Shown here piece after piece: positions 55,975 to 63,266 of a stretch of DNA of 64,000 nucleotides. The notes under the pieces are model-generated. The model was not told the origin of the DNA, did no database searches, and saw nothing but the letters and a program-made list of their open reading frames with translations. Numbering within the stretch: position 1 is the stretch's first letter; every line of letters begins with the position of its first letter. The stretch comes from Microglena sp. YARC (lineage: Eukaryota > Chlorophyta > Chlorophyceae > Chlamydomonadales > Chlamydomonadaceae): contig CM039462.1 in the NCBI GenBank assembly GCA_022414725.1, positions 46,093,815-46,157,814 of the forward strand, in the 5' to 3' direction. The position numbers were made by a program, and so were the translations under genes.

Positions 55975-56139
55975 TGTGTTCTGATGGGATATGGCGGAGC
56001 TGACTCACATACACCATTCACTGTAACACTTCGGCTTCTCACTGTAACGCTTGGGATTCTCACTGTACACACCACCACCCAATGACAACAGAGACAAAAT
56101 GGTTTAAACGGTGGTGGAAACAGGTGTGTGCTTGGAGAG

Positions 56140-56240
56140 GAGATTGTTTACACACATGCCACGGCGGCTTGCCCATATTCCATTCTCGCACACGCCACGG
56201 CGGCTTTCTCCTCCACATGCCACGGCGGCTTTTGCATTCT
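56140..56240 (+). repeat. CCACGGCGGCTT triplicate
   Basis: CACGGCGGCTTG, CACGGCGGCTTT and CACGGCGGCTTT recur at about 56159, 56197 and 56221 with CACATGC-like leads. The motif is also in the right-edge array (63640) and at many spacers. Confidence 0.7.
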
Positions 56241-56241
56241 C

Positions 56242-56420
56242 CTTGTCCACTCGTCATCGAATATTTGGCGGAGCAGGACGGTGTGCAAGCGTTCCTCGCC
56301 GAGAACTGCGAGTTTGAGGAAGATTTCAGGGAGTCGAGCGTTGCCTTGTTCCACAAGTATCTCGAGGAAAGCGGGGACAGTAACGATGTGTCTGCTCACA
56401 CGCACCGCCGCGGATGATAC
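56242..56420 (+). pseudogene. Fragment resembling a primase-helicase C-terminus
   Basis: The frame reads IEYLAEQDGVQAFLAENCEF and EEDFRESSVALFHKYLEESG, the pattern Fl-x-E-x-C-x(9)-s-x-Lf-x-x-Y-l found after the ATPase in P4/D5-type primases. It begins at the CACGGCGG repeats and stops at 56417. It is short, so another helical protein is possible. Confidence 0.35.
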
Positions 56421-56481
56421 ATGGGGTGCCAAGACACCACACACAGAGTCAAAGGGTATGAAGGCAGTCAGGTGGTCTCTC

Positions 56482-56577
56482 CTCAAGCAGACGTCTGCTT
56501 GACACTCTCTTGAGTTTTTGAGGGGGGGAGGGCGGGCACCGCGGAGCGGGGCAGAGGCATTCAGCTGCTGACGCACT
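56482..56577 (+). repeat. Family A element, full copy with G-C variant stem
   Basis: CTCAAGCAGACGTCTGCTTGA is followed by GCACCGC-GGA-GCGGGGC and CATTCAGCTGCTGACGCAC. The inner pair A-T of other copies is G-C here. Confidence 0.75.
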
Positions 56578-56704
56578 GTATGATCCCATGCATGGGGCGA
56601 CTAGATCTGCATGGCCGAATTCTGATTTGTTAGACGCATCGCATGTGTCGCTGCGCTGTTCGACATTGAGAGATTCGCTCGCGTGCGTGGCTGCAATCTG
56701 TATA

Positions 56705-56812
56705 AAAAGTATCCATTCATGTTCTTTATTGCAGGTCATGGATGGCGACGCTGGACTAGATGCTTTACTTGCACAACACCCGGCTGCAGTCAATGTTATC
56801 TATCATTGTTGA
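56705..56812 (+). pseudogene. Duplicate of promoter and exon 1 of the 52.5-kb spliced gene
   Basis: TATAAAAAGTATCCATTCAT, TTTATTGCAG, then ATG 56738 with MDGDAGLDALLAQHPAA, as in the gene at 52044-52537. After the 17th codon the sequence differs and stops at 56812. It is in the opposite orientation to its relative. Confidence 0.7.
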
Positions 56813-56892
56813 TGAGTTCTAAAAATGCATATTGGTGTTGTGCGCGCAGGACTGTGATTTATTTATATCCCCCCCAAGACTAGTACCACAAG

Positions 56893-57750
56893 ATGAAGCG
56901 TGCATTGCTAGTCTCACCCAGCTACGCCTTGAACCTGGAGGCGCGCCTCACGCGAGTCCTAGAGGAGGCGGCTCTGCTCCCCCGCGACCTCCGTACGTAC
57001 AGCACGAAGGGTTTTGCAACGGATGTTGAGCGGTTTAAGGAGTCGCTGGGAGAAGGATTCAGATGCAACGTTCTGGGCGGCACTTCCGAGGTTCCAAAAC
57101 GGGACCTGCGAGCCACCATACAGCATCCCCTGCAGCCCGGCACGGATGTCGCAGTTCTGCTATTCTGTGGTCATGGGACGTGGAGTGGTTCAACGCAACA
57201 TGGTGCCCTTGTCTGTTTGTTTGGGCAGCAGATTACAGCACAGGAGATCGAGGACATCGTAGCACAGCAAGGGTTCACCGGTACGTTTGTTCGTGTGCTG
57301 AAAATGTGCGAGGAAGAGGGATACCCCAGCAACAACGAGGCACCCAGCCTGACATTTTACGAGTCCAGAGCCAAGGCTAAGGGAGAGTGGGAATATTGTC
57401 AGCAACACGAATCTAGCAGTATTGCAGAAGCATCAATTCCCTATTCGATTGCTGGCTACAATGGTGTCATTATTGCCGCGTCCACCATGTTTGGAATGGC
57501 CCGGGGCGGAGCGGGAGGCAGCGAGTTCATGGACGCGTGGGTGGCAGTGGGACAGCTTACGACTTACCACAAACTGGGAACAGTGCTCAAGGAGCATTGC
57601 CCCAACGTACGCGTGACCATGCAGAACATGAACAGCAAGGACGGTGTATTTGGTCATCCTGCAAAGGAGGTGTGTGTGCATGCAATGAGCAATGACAATA
57701 TGTCATCTATATGTTTGGGCTGCGCACGTCAGTATTGTGAATGCTGCTGA
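56893..57750 (+). CDS. Caspase-like (C14-type) cysteine peptidase
   Basis: An intact 285-residue frame from ATG 56893. The start RALLVSPSYA, the strand ending VAVLLFCGHGTWSG (His94 in GHG), FVRVLKMCEEEG (candidate nucleophile Cys139) and NGVIIAASTMFGMARGGAGG, followed by an FMDAWVAV helix, match in order the blocks of caspase, metacaspase and orthocaspase p20/p10 folds. The usual DxCHSG around the nucleophile is not kept, so activity is unsure. These peptidases act in cell death or protein maturation in the cytosol. A TTTATATCCCCCC box lies about 25 bp upstream. A papain-like-fold gene follows on the opposite strand. Confidence 0.65.
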   Translation: MKRALLVSPSYALNLEARLTRVLEEAALLPRDLRTYSTKGFATDVERFKESLGEGFRCNVLGGTSEVPKRDLRATIQHPLQPGTDVAVLLFCGHGTWSGSTQHGALVCLFGQQITAQEIEDIVAQQGFTGTFVRVLKMCEEEGYPSNNEAPSLTFYESRAKAKGEWEYCQQHESSSIAEASIPYSIAGYNGVIIAASTMFGMARGGAGGSEFMDAWVAVGQLTTYHKLGTVLKEHCPNVRVTMQNMNSKDGVFGHPAKEVCVHAMSNDNMSSICLGCARQYCECC

Positions 57751-57975
57751 TTGCAGGTGCCATTGGACGCAGCCATGAAGAACAGAAGCCAGTGATGCGA
57801 GAGCAAGTGTGGTACCCGACATCCAAGGGGAGCTTGATGTAAACAATCGCCTCTCTCTCAAACCACAACACAGGCCTGACCAACATGCATGCATTCCAAC
57901 ACGGTCATGCAACATCATGCCACCAGCCATGCAGTGCGTGCAAGCACTAATGCGGTCAACAAGGATTTGCAATCA
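57751..57975. other. Convergent intergenic stretch
   Basis: Between the caspase-like gene and the oppositely oriented next gene. TGCTGATTGCAGGTG (57746-57760) resembles a splice acceptor, so the upstream gene might have a 3' exon. Nothing more is seen. Confidence 0.35.
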
Positions 57976-58641
57976 TCAGACAAACATCATCATGTCGCTC
58001 GGTAGCTTTGCAAATTGAGCAATACCCCAGTCAACCATGATATTGTGACCATCCAGATTGACCACACTGGCAACATAGTGGACGTATCCCTTGCAAGGGC
58101 CCGGGTGTTGCGTATCATACTGAGTCCAAACGCAACTGCCCTCTGTCAGCCTGTACGGTTTAGCACCATCTGGGACGGTCCTGTCTTTGACAGGAGCAGT
58201 GCCGTTGATGCCTGGAGACAATGATAGGGTGGCGCCCGACGGAGAGTACATTACGACAGTGACCATTATCGCACGCATCAGCCCATGAATCTTTGAGAAG
58301 AATTCTTCAGCAGCCCTAGCAGCAAACTGGCAGTCGCCACCGAAAGGCCCGACTAGTCCTCCTCCACGATTGTTTACCTCGTAATCGGCAACTATCTCAG
58401 CCATGCTCATGCTGGAGGACGAGCCCATGTTCCTGCGCATGGCAAGCAGCGCAGTGCAAGCATCAATGTTATGTACAAGGATATCTATCATCCCAAGATG
58501 ACGACAGTATGCCAACCTGATAGATGACTTCATATCCAAAATGTCCAACTTGATGTCAGACACTGCATGCTCAAGTTTATAGAGCTGCTGCAGCATGGAC
58601 GTGGCCCATGCAGGGGGGGGCTCCTGGTTGTCGGTTGCCAT
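57976..58641 (-). CDS. Papain-like-fold protein with Cys-His-Asp pattern
   Basis: The frame from ATG 58641 encodes 221 residues and is intact. It stays open to 58824 on a GTG, and an in-frame ATG at about 58785 could add 48 residues. Residues 15-65 are helical. GPFGGDCQFAARAAEEFF (Cys104), KGYVHYVASVV (His188) and HNIMVDWGIAQF (Asp204) give a Cys...His...Asp order and the D-W-x-x-x-Q-F end seen in Tox-PL and related papain-like peptidase or deamidase domains. This is my motif reading, not a family search. Its cell role is unknown; polymorphic toxin domains and virus proteins share this fold. It lies tail to tail with the caspase-like gene. Confidence 0.5.
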   Translation of the reverse strand: MATDNQEPPPAWATSMLQQLYKLEHAVSDIKLDILDMKSSIRLAYCRHLGMIDILVHNIDACTALLAMRRNMGSSSSMSMAEIVADYEVNNRGGGLVGPFGGDCQFAARAAEEFFSKIHGLMRAIMVTVVMYSPSGATLSLSPGINGTAPVKDRTVPDGAKPYRLTEGSCVWTQYDTQHPGPCKGYVHYVASVVNLDGHNIMVDWGIAQFAKLPSDMMMFV

Positions 58642-58819
58642 GTCCTGCTTGGAATCTACACGACAAAGGGTTTGCCCGTTTGGCCGGACGGAGTGTAGGT
58701 TTTGCGAGGCAGTTTTCATGACATCACCCATTCTGTATGTAAACCAACACGATGCAGCTTTATGCATCCTCATGCCCCTCAGCATGTCCTCGAGTCGGTC
58801 GCTTACCAATATCGGGGGA

Positions 58820-59082
58820 CTCACCTTCGGCCAGATTGGTGCGCGCTGGTCCTCGAATTCGTCGTGAATGTGAATGAATGTCTGCGCAGCAAAAATGACC
58901 CGTTCAGCAAAGAAACCTCCTTACATGACGCATTGCACATCAACAAAGACCCCATGTTCTTTTGGGCCACGGTACTGGGGAAGAGGCGATCGCTTAAGTG
59001 CGGCTGGTCCTTCAATGGACACTCTCGAAAGTACCGACAAAAGAACGATACGGAGTCTGCAGGATGGAGAGCCGTGATCTAA
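58820..59082 (+). CDS. Hypothetical protein fragment
   Basis: A plus-strand frame reads VNVNECLRSKNDPFSKETSL and continues through a basic WSFNGHSRKYRQKN stretch to the stop at 59082. It has no clear ATG of its own near 58820 and overlaps the 5' extension of the minus-strand gene, so it may be an exon. No family is recognised. Confidence 0.35.
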
Positions 59083-59206
59083 AAAAGAACCACGATATTC
59101 TCGTTAACATCCTGCAATTTGTTGATTCAAAATCGTATTGGTGTTCCACTGCCCCGTGGGTTGCTACACCATTAGGTTACACCGTAAGGTGTGCCGTACA
59201 CGAGGC

Positions 59207-59234
59207 GGTTTCATTTTAGTATTCCGTCGACTGT
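59207..59234 (-). repeat. TIR-like end, inverted copy
   Basis: GGTTTCATTTTAGTATTCCG then TCGACTGTA, the reverse complement of 43051-43079. Confidence 0.6.
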
Positions 59235-59235
59235 A

Positions 59236-59310
59236 TCAACAGAATCGAGCCTCGAGTGCAGTTTGTGGCTCACGCCCGAAAGCATCGATGGGGATTGCCT
59301 CTTCATCTTG
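59236..59310 (-). pseudogene. 3' coding fragment (IPIDAFGREP type)
   Basis: The minus strand reads EEAIPIDAFGREPQTALEAR and then a stop at 59236. The plus-strand ORF ending at 60429 has the related IPIDAVGRKPHTALEV. The two loci are inverted relative to each other, and each ends at a TIR-like sequence. Confidence 0.55.
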
Positions 59311-59332
59311 GATGTGCCACTCCTCAAGCCCC

Positions 59333-59656
59333 ATGCGGTTCAATGAGAAAACACATATTCTGGCCAAACTACATAGAGATTCAAACTGTAACATTATTGA
59401 CCGGTCTATGCATGTTATGGACCAGGACTGGGCCTCCAAGTTTGTCCAAGATATTACGTCAACTTCCAACGCCATTACACTAAGGCTTCCATTTGCACAT
59501 GAAGTGCTTATAATCCACTTAGAGTTAGATAATCAGCATCGGTTCCACACACACATTGCAATTCAAACCTTGGTCAACGAAGAGCCACGTGCTTTTTTGT
59601 ATGGATTCAACAGATACCCTGATGGGGAAGTGATTGGACCATTCTACAGGGACTAA
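59333..59656 (+). CDS. Hypothetical protein, 107 residues
   Basis: The frame from ATG 59333 (MRFNEKTHILAKLHRDSNCN) to TAG 59656 is intact. It has a LPFAHEVLIIHLELDN strand pair and a FLYGFNRYPDGEVIGPFYRD end. The frame is open further 5', but there the opposite strand carries a coding fragment, so the ATG is preferred. The stretch around this ATG (GTTCAATGAGAAAA) recurs at about 51985 in a spacer, so the gene has a broken relative there. No family is recognised. Confidence 0.5.
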   Translation: MRFNEKTHILAKLHRDSNCNIIDRSMHVMDQDWASKFVQDITSTSNAITLRLPFAHEVLIIHLELDNQHRFHTHIAIQTLVNEEPRAFLYGFNRYPDGEVIGPFYRD

Positions 59657-59667
59657 GTTGTAACCAT

Positions 59668-59718
59668 CTACAGTCGGCGGAACAGTAAAATGAAACAGTC
59701 GGCGGAACAGTAAAATGA
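59668..59718 (+). repeat. Two tandem TIR-like ends, CGGCGGAACAGT variant
   Basis: CTACAGTCGGCGGAACAGTA at 59668 and CAGTCGGCGGAACAGTAAAA at 59696. They lie 12 bp after the preceding gene's stop. Confidence 0.65.
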
Positions 59719-60185
59719 CCTGAGACACTCTGAGAGCCAACAAAAAGGCGGCAGGACTGCCGCTTGATTCGATGATTCTTGAAAAACACGTCACATTTGT
59801 AGTTCAGATTGGTGAAGGAATCAGGTGGTCAAAATCCGCAGTAGTGCACTCACTCACTCACGAATCACAAACAAAAGGGGGATGATGGATGGGATGTGTA
59901 AAGAGCGCTTGCCCGACCGCATCCTCACACACGCACGGCGGCGGCTGTCGAAGAATCCTCGTCCATCAGCCTCCACACGACACATGACACGGCGACCACT
60001 CGCTCTCATCAAGGCGGATCATGTCGAGTCGAGTCGAGTCGAGTCACATCACACGACGACCACTCGCGCTCTCATCAAGGCGGAAACTGTGTCAAGCAGA
60101 TGCAGCGAAGTATGCTATGTGGATCACACACTACTACGGTCCATCATCATCATGATACTTATACTACTACGGCGGCTTCAAGGAA
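59719..60185. other. Spacer with GTCGA and CGACCACTCGC repeats
   Basis: (GTCGA)4 lies at about 60031-60050. A unit with CACGGCGACCACTCGC and CTCATCAAGGCGGA occurs twice (about 59985 and 60050). Related to the 52-bp repeat at 46825. No gene is seen. Confidence 0.55.
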
Positions 60186-60189
60186 CCCT

Positions 60190-60429
60190 CAAGGATCGTA
60201 CAGAGTGTGCCCAGGAGACTTTCACAGCTTGGAAGGAGAGAGTCTGACGATTCCTCTTTTGACAGAGGAACTGCTCGTCTTCGCAAGCGGTGGCGGCTAC
60301 CTTGACAGCACTCTCATCGATCCGAGAGGTAAGCCAACCTCGAGTGTGTACTCAGACATCGGGGTCTGGGCAATCCCCATCGATGCTGTCGGGCGTAAGC
60401 CGCATACTGCACTCGAGGTTGCATTTTAG
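60190..60429 (+). pseudogene. 3' part of an unknown gene (IPIDAVGRKP type)
   Basis: The frame reads VCPGDFHSLEGESL, LLVFASGGGYLDSTLIDPRG and AIPIDAVGRKPHTALEV, and stops at 60429 inside a TIR-like end. The 5' end is missing; the first codons are shared with 51535-51571. It is probably a gene cut by rearrangement. No family is recognised. Confidence 0.45.
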
Positions 60430-60446
60430 TATTCCGTCGACTGTAC
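60421..60446 (-). repeat. TIR-like end, inverted copy
   Basis: GCATTTTAGTATTCCGTCGA then CTGTA. Composite element B starts at the next bases. Confidence 0.6.
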
Positions 60447-60775
60447 CTCGATACTGTAAGATATCACTCACAGATGACGGAAAACCCGGTAAAGTAATCG
60501 CAAACGGTGATCACATGTCAAGCAGAGGTCTGCTAGACAATAGATCTCGTATATCGATAGGGTAATCGCGGGCCCCACGGAGTGAGGCAGGGGAATTGAG
60601 CTGCAGAAACATGTCAAGGCATCATCACACGCAAAACGGTGGAAAACTGTCGCATCCACACCGTCCGTCCGTCCGTCCATTCATGACACACGGTGGCGGA
60701 TCATCGCCACTCATCGTCTCGTGGAAGTGGTGTAAACAACGCAGAAGACCCTGTAACGAACCTTATTCTCCTCTT
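60445..60775 (+). repeat. Composite element B, longest copy
   Basis: It runs from TACCTCGATACTGTAAGATA through GATGACGGAAAACCCGG, the family A core (60519-60606) and CCGTCCGTCCGTCC, to GCAGAAGACCCTGTAACGAA and CCTTATTCTCCTC. Its core stem reads GCCCCACGGAGTGAGGC, with one broken pair. Confidence 0.85.
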
Positions 60776-60789
60776 CACATCCAGCAAGA

Positions 60790-61155
60790 TTAATTGGTGA
60801 ATAGATACTTGTTCAAATGCAATTTATGTTTATTGCAAACATGAAGGAAGTGTAGTTCATTTGGATGTAGTCTGAAGAAGTCAACAGATATGAGGGCTAT
60901 TTCGATGTCACGTGGACATGTTTGACACATGTTACAAATTGCATGCAAGAAAGAACTTTCCTTCATTACCAACAATCTCCCTGGTTCTCCAGTTGTTCGC
61001 ATGTGAGGCAGATCAATTTCTATGTCGTTGAAGTCTTCACAGATCTCATTGCTCAGACTCACAGGTATATTATAGCAGGCTTCACGTGAAATAACTCTAT
61101 CCACATCAGCAACACGTTGAGTGGATACTTGAATGACCATGAGACATTTGTCCAT
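60790..61155 (-). CDS. Hypothetical protein, 121 residues
   Basis: An intact frame from ATG 61155 (MDKCLMVIQVSTQRVADVDR) to the stop at 60790. It is mixed alpha/beta, with FLHAICNMCQTCPRDIEIAL and HFLHVCNKHKLHLNK. Four Cys and several His near the C-terminus might bind metal. No family is recognised. Its 3' end lies 15 bp from element B. Confidence 0.5.
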   Translation of the reverse strand: MDKCLMVIQVSTQRVADVDRVISREACYNIPVSLSNEICEDFNDIEIDLPHMRTTGEPGRLLVMKESSFLHAICNMCQTCPRDIEIALISVDFFRLHPNELHFLHVCNKHKLHLNKYLFTN

Positions 61156-61309
61156 ATTTGATTTTCCCTACAAAACGGTATGACGTTATTCGAGCTATTA
61201 TTGTAAATGGTTTGGCCTGATTTTTTTTTTCTCGCACGGTGTCTAGTTCGTTGTATGGATGGAGGAGCTGTACAGTTTACAGTTGTTCTCAAGTAAACCG
61301 TTGAATTTA

Positions 61310-61441
61310 AGCTACCCGTATATCCTCGAACCTATGAATTTCTTATTACACATCCGGGGGTCCGGGGGACATGTAGTAAGAAAGACAATGAATTCTCCAT
61401 AGGGGTATCATAGGGGTCAACTCCCCCGGGGCTGCTGTCAT
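61310..61441 (-). ncRNA. Candidate guide (omega/fanzor) RNA region and right end of the IS607 element
   Basis: On the minus strand, just after the TnpB stop, come GCCCCGGGGGAG, a repeated CCCCTATG (as CCCCTATGATACCCCTATGG), and CCCCCGGACCCCCGG. These can pair with one another (CCGGGGG with CCCCCGG). In TnpB/Fanzor systems the guide RNA is usually encoded at the 3' end of the nuclease gene and runs to the element's right end. Length and end are not fixed here. Confidence 0.4.
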
Positions 61442-62722
61442 TTACGAACAGGGATTTTCTGTTCGAACTGCCTTCAGGAAGATGCCAGCTGCCCCCACAA
61501 TGTCTCTGTCGCAGGTGAATTGACAGTTCTTGCAGGTGTATGTCTCTCCACACTTGTTCAAGAAACCGCACATAGGGCATGTCTGACTTGTGTAATGCTC
61601 AAGCACATGCAAGAACACTGTCCCGTACTCTTCACACTTCTCCTTCAGCCGATTGAACAGCACAGAGTGGCTCAAAGTCAGCATCTGACGGGCAACCTTG
61701 GTTGTCAGCTCCCGTTCAGCACTGATTGTCATCTTCGCCGTCTCCAATTGAGGTACCAACAACACATCGTAGCGAGCGGCCAAGAAATTTGTTGTCTGGT
61801 CCCTAAACTCTTTCTTGAGGTAAAAAATTCTCTTCCGAATGCGAATCATTTGCTTCTTTATCTTCATCCTCTCTTTTGATCGTAAGGTTTTCTCAGTATC
61901 CAACCTTGACTGCAGCTTGTCATGAACCAGCAGGAGTTTGACAAGGTCGGATGCCTGTCCCTGACCAAGCATGAAGGATTCCTCATTATCTGGTGAGTAC
62001 GTGACCATTGTTTTGCGGACGCCTGGGTCGATGGATGCAATTGCAACCTTGTCTGGATGGACAGGCTTCCGCTCTGCCCTCCTGTCCCTGGCAGCGACAG
62101 ACAAGACGAGGAAATATTCGCCGAAGCGGGATTTTTGGACCTTTGGATCGTGGGTCGGGTTTTCCTCAAGCATCAACTTATGGAGTTGTTTGCTACCGAA
62201 GTATCGCATGTTGCCGAATATGTCTTTGAAGATGAAGAGTTTGTCGCCATCCTTGGAAACGTTCTTCTGATCCATCTCAATGGCCCAACCCCTCTCAAGC
62301 TCTGTCTTCTTCCGTATGAATGGAGCTGAAAACTGCTTGATGTTACCTGCTTTCAGATTCGAAAAGCAAGCCTTGATGTTTGCCAAGGCAGCCTTGATTG
62401 CGCTTTGGCGTACGCTTTTGGGGCACTGAAGCAACCATTGGCGATTCTTGAAGTACGGGTTTGTCATCTTCCCCTTCCCCCTCACCTTGTTCGTCACATA
62501 CCTGTCTCGAATTCGGAAGACAGACTTGTGAGTGCTCCCGACGCCCAACCGTGCTGCCACCGCCTTGTTGTACATGAACCGGCTGCACCCCGCAAACTCT
62601 GCCAGCATCGATTTCTGAGCCTTGGTTGGGTTCAGCTTCAGCTTTAAGGTCCTCAACTTGGGTTTGGCATTTGACTTTGTAGCGTATTCGACCGTTCCAT
62701 CGGCGACAATATACTTGAACGA
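61442..62722 (-). CDS. tnpB: TnpB/Fanzor-type RNA-guided nuclease of an IS607 element
   Basis: The family-like part spans about 425 residues, beginning near TLKLKLNPTKAQKSMLAEF and ending at 61442. RuvC residues are all present: Asp in SIDPGVRKT (codon near 62029), Glu in PQLETAKM (near 61744) and Asp in CDRDIVGAAG (near 61504). A zinc finger is formed by TCPMCG and TCKNC. The HYTSQTCPMCG block is typical of IS607-linked TnpB of giant viruses and eukaryotic Fanzor2. Such proteins use an RNA from the element's end to cut DNA and help keep the element. No ATG is found where the family starts; the frame is open back to 63292 across tnpA. The true start may be a non-ATG codon, a +1 shift from tnpA, or splicing. 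Confidence 0.85.
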   Translation of the reverse strand, partial: SFKYIVADGTVEYATKSNAKPKLRTLKLKLNPTKAQKSMLAEFAGCSRFMYNKAVAARLGVGSTHKSVFRIRDRYVTNKVRGKGKMTNPYFKNRQWLLQCPKSVRQSAIKAALANIKACFSNLKAGNIKQFSAPFIRKKTELERGWAIEMDQKNVSKDGDKLFIFKDIFGNMRYFGSKQLHKLMLEENPTHDPKVQKSRFGEYFLVLSVAARDRRAERKPVHPDKVAIASIDPGVRKTMVTYSPDNEESFMLGQGQASDLVKLLLVHDKLQSRLDTEKTLRSKERMKIKKQMIRIRKRIFYLKKEFRDQTTNFLAARYDVLLVPQLETAKMTISAERELTTKVARQMLTLSHSVLFNRLKEKCEEYGTVFLHVLEHYTSQTCPMCGFLNKCGETYTCKNCQFTCDRDIVGAAGIFLKAVRTENPCS

Positions 62723-63266
62723 TGGACATGAGGTCTTGCCCAAGCTCGTCTTCAGGGGCTCCGTCTCGGTGATCGAGAACGATGATCGAGCAGGAGTGCT
62801 GCGAGCAAATCCATTCAATGAGCTCGAAACCAAACCTTGCGAGCCTGTCTTTGGAAGCCACAACAATTGACGATACAAGTCCTGCCGTGACGAGTCCCAA
62901 TACTCGTAAAAGTCCTGGGCGCTTGAAGTTGAGCCCTGATCCGACGTCCTTGACTTCAATGACTTGCTCGCATCCGGAATGTTTGTCAGAAATATGGGTT
63001 TGCAAGAACAATTGCTGTCTGAGCAGGTCGGGTTGTTGTTTGTGTGAGGACACACGTGCGTAGAGAATGACTTGACGACTGCTGGGTTTTTTTTCCTGCT
63101 CGATGAGGTAGCCTTGGATGCTGCTTGGGTCAAAGAGACGTTGGTTGCCTGGAGTCCGGATCGTTCTGATCGTGCCATTATCCGCCCATCGACGGAGGAC
63201 GGTCCAGGAGACACCAAGGGCATCGGAGGTCTTGCCAATTTTACAGAAGCGTTGGTTGCCATACAT
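62343..63266 (-). CDS. tnpA: IS607-type serine recombinase TnpA
   Basis: The frame from ATG 63266 to the stop at 62343 is intact (307 residues). An N-terminal MerR-like helix-turn-helix (KIGKTSDALGVSWTVLRRWA) reads DNA. A serine recombinase domain follows, with the nucleophile in YARVSS and KDRLARFGFELIE as in IS607 enzymes. The family part ends near DLMSIVQVYCRRWNG (about 62700), close to the usual length of about 200 residues. The last 120 codons overlap tnpB in another frame and have low-complexity composition, so they may be a by-product of an open shadow frame. It would cut and rejoin the element's ends. It is upstream of tnpB on the same strand, the standard IS607 order. Confidence 0.85.
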   Translation of the reverse strand: MYGNQRFCKIGKTSDALGVSWTVLRRWADNGTIRTIRTPGNQRLFDPSSIQGYLIEQEKKPSSRQVILYARVSSHKQQPDLLRQQLFLQTHISDKHSGCEQVIEVKDVGSGLNFKRPGLLRVLGLVTAGLVSSIVVASKDRLARFGFELIEWICSQHSCSIIVLDHRDGAPEDELGQDLMSIVQVYCRRWNGRIRYKVKCQTQVEDLKAEAEPNQGSEIDAGRVCGVQPVHVQQGGGSTVGRREHSQVCLPNSRQVCDEQGEGEGEDDKPVLQESPMVASVPQKRTPKRNQGCLGKHQGLLFESESR

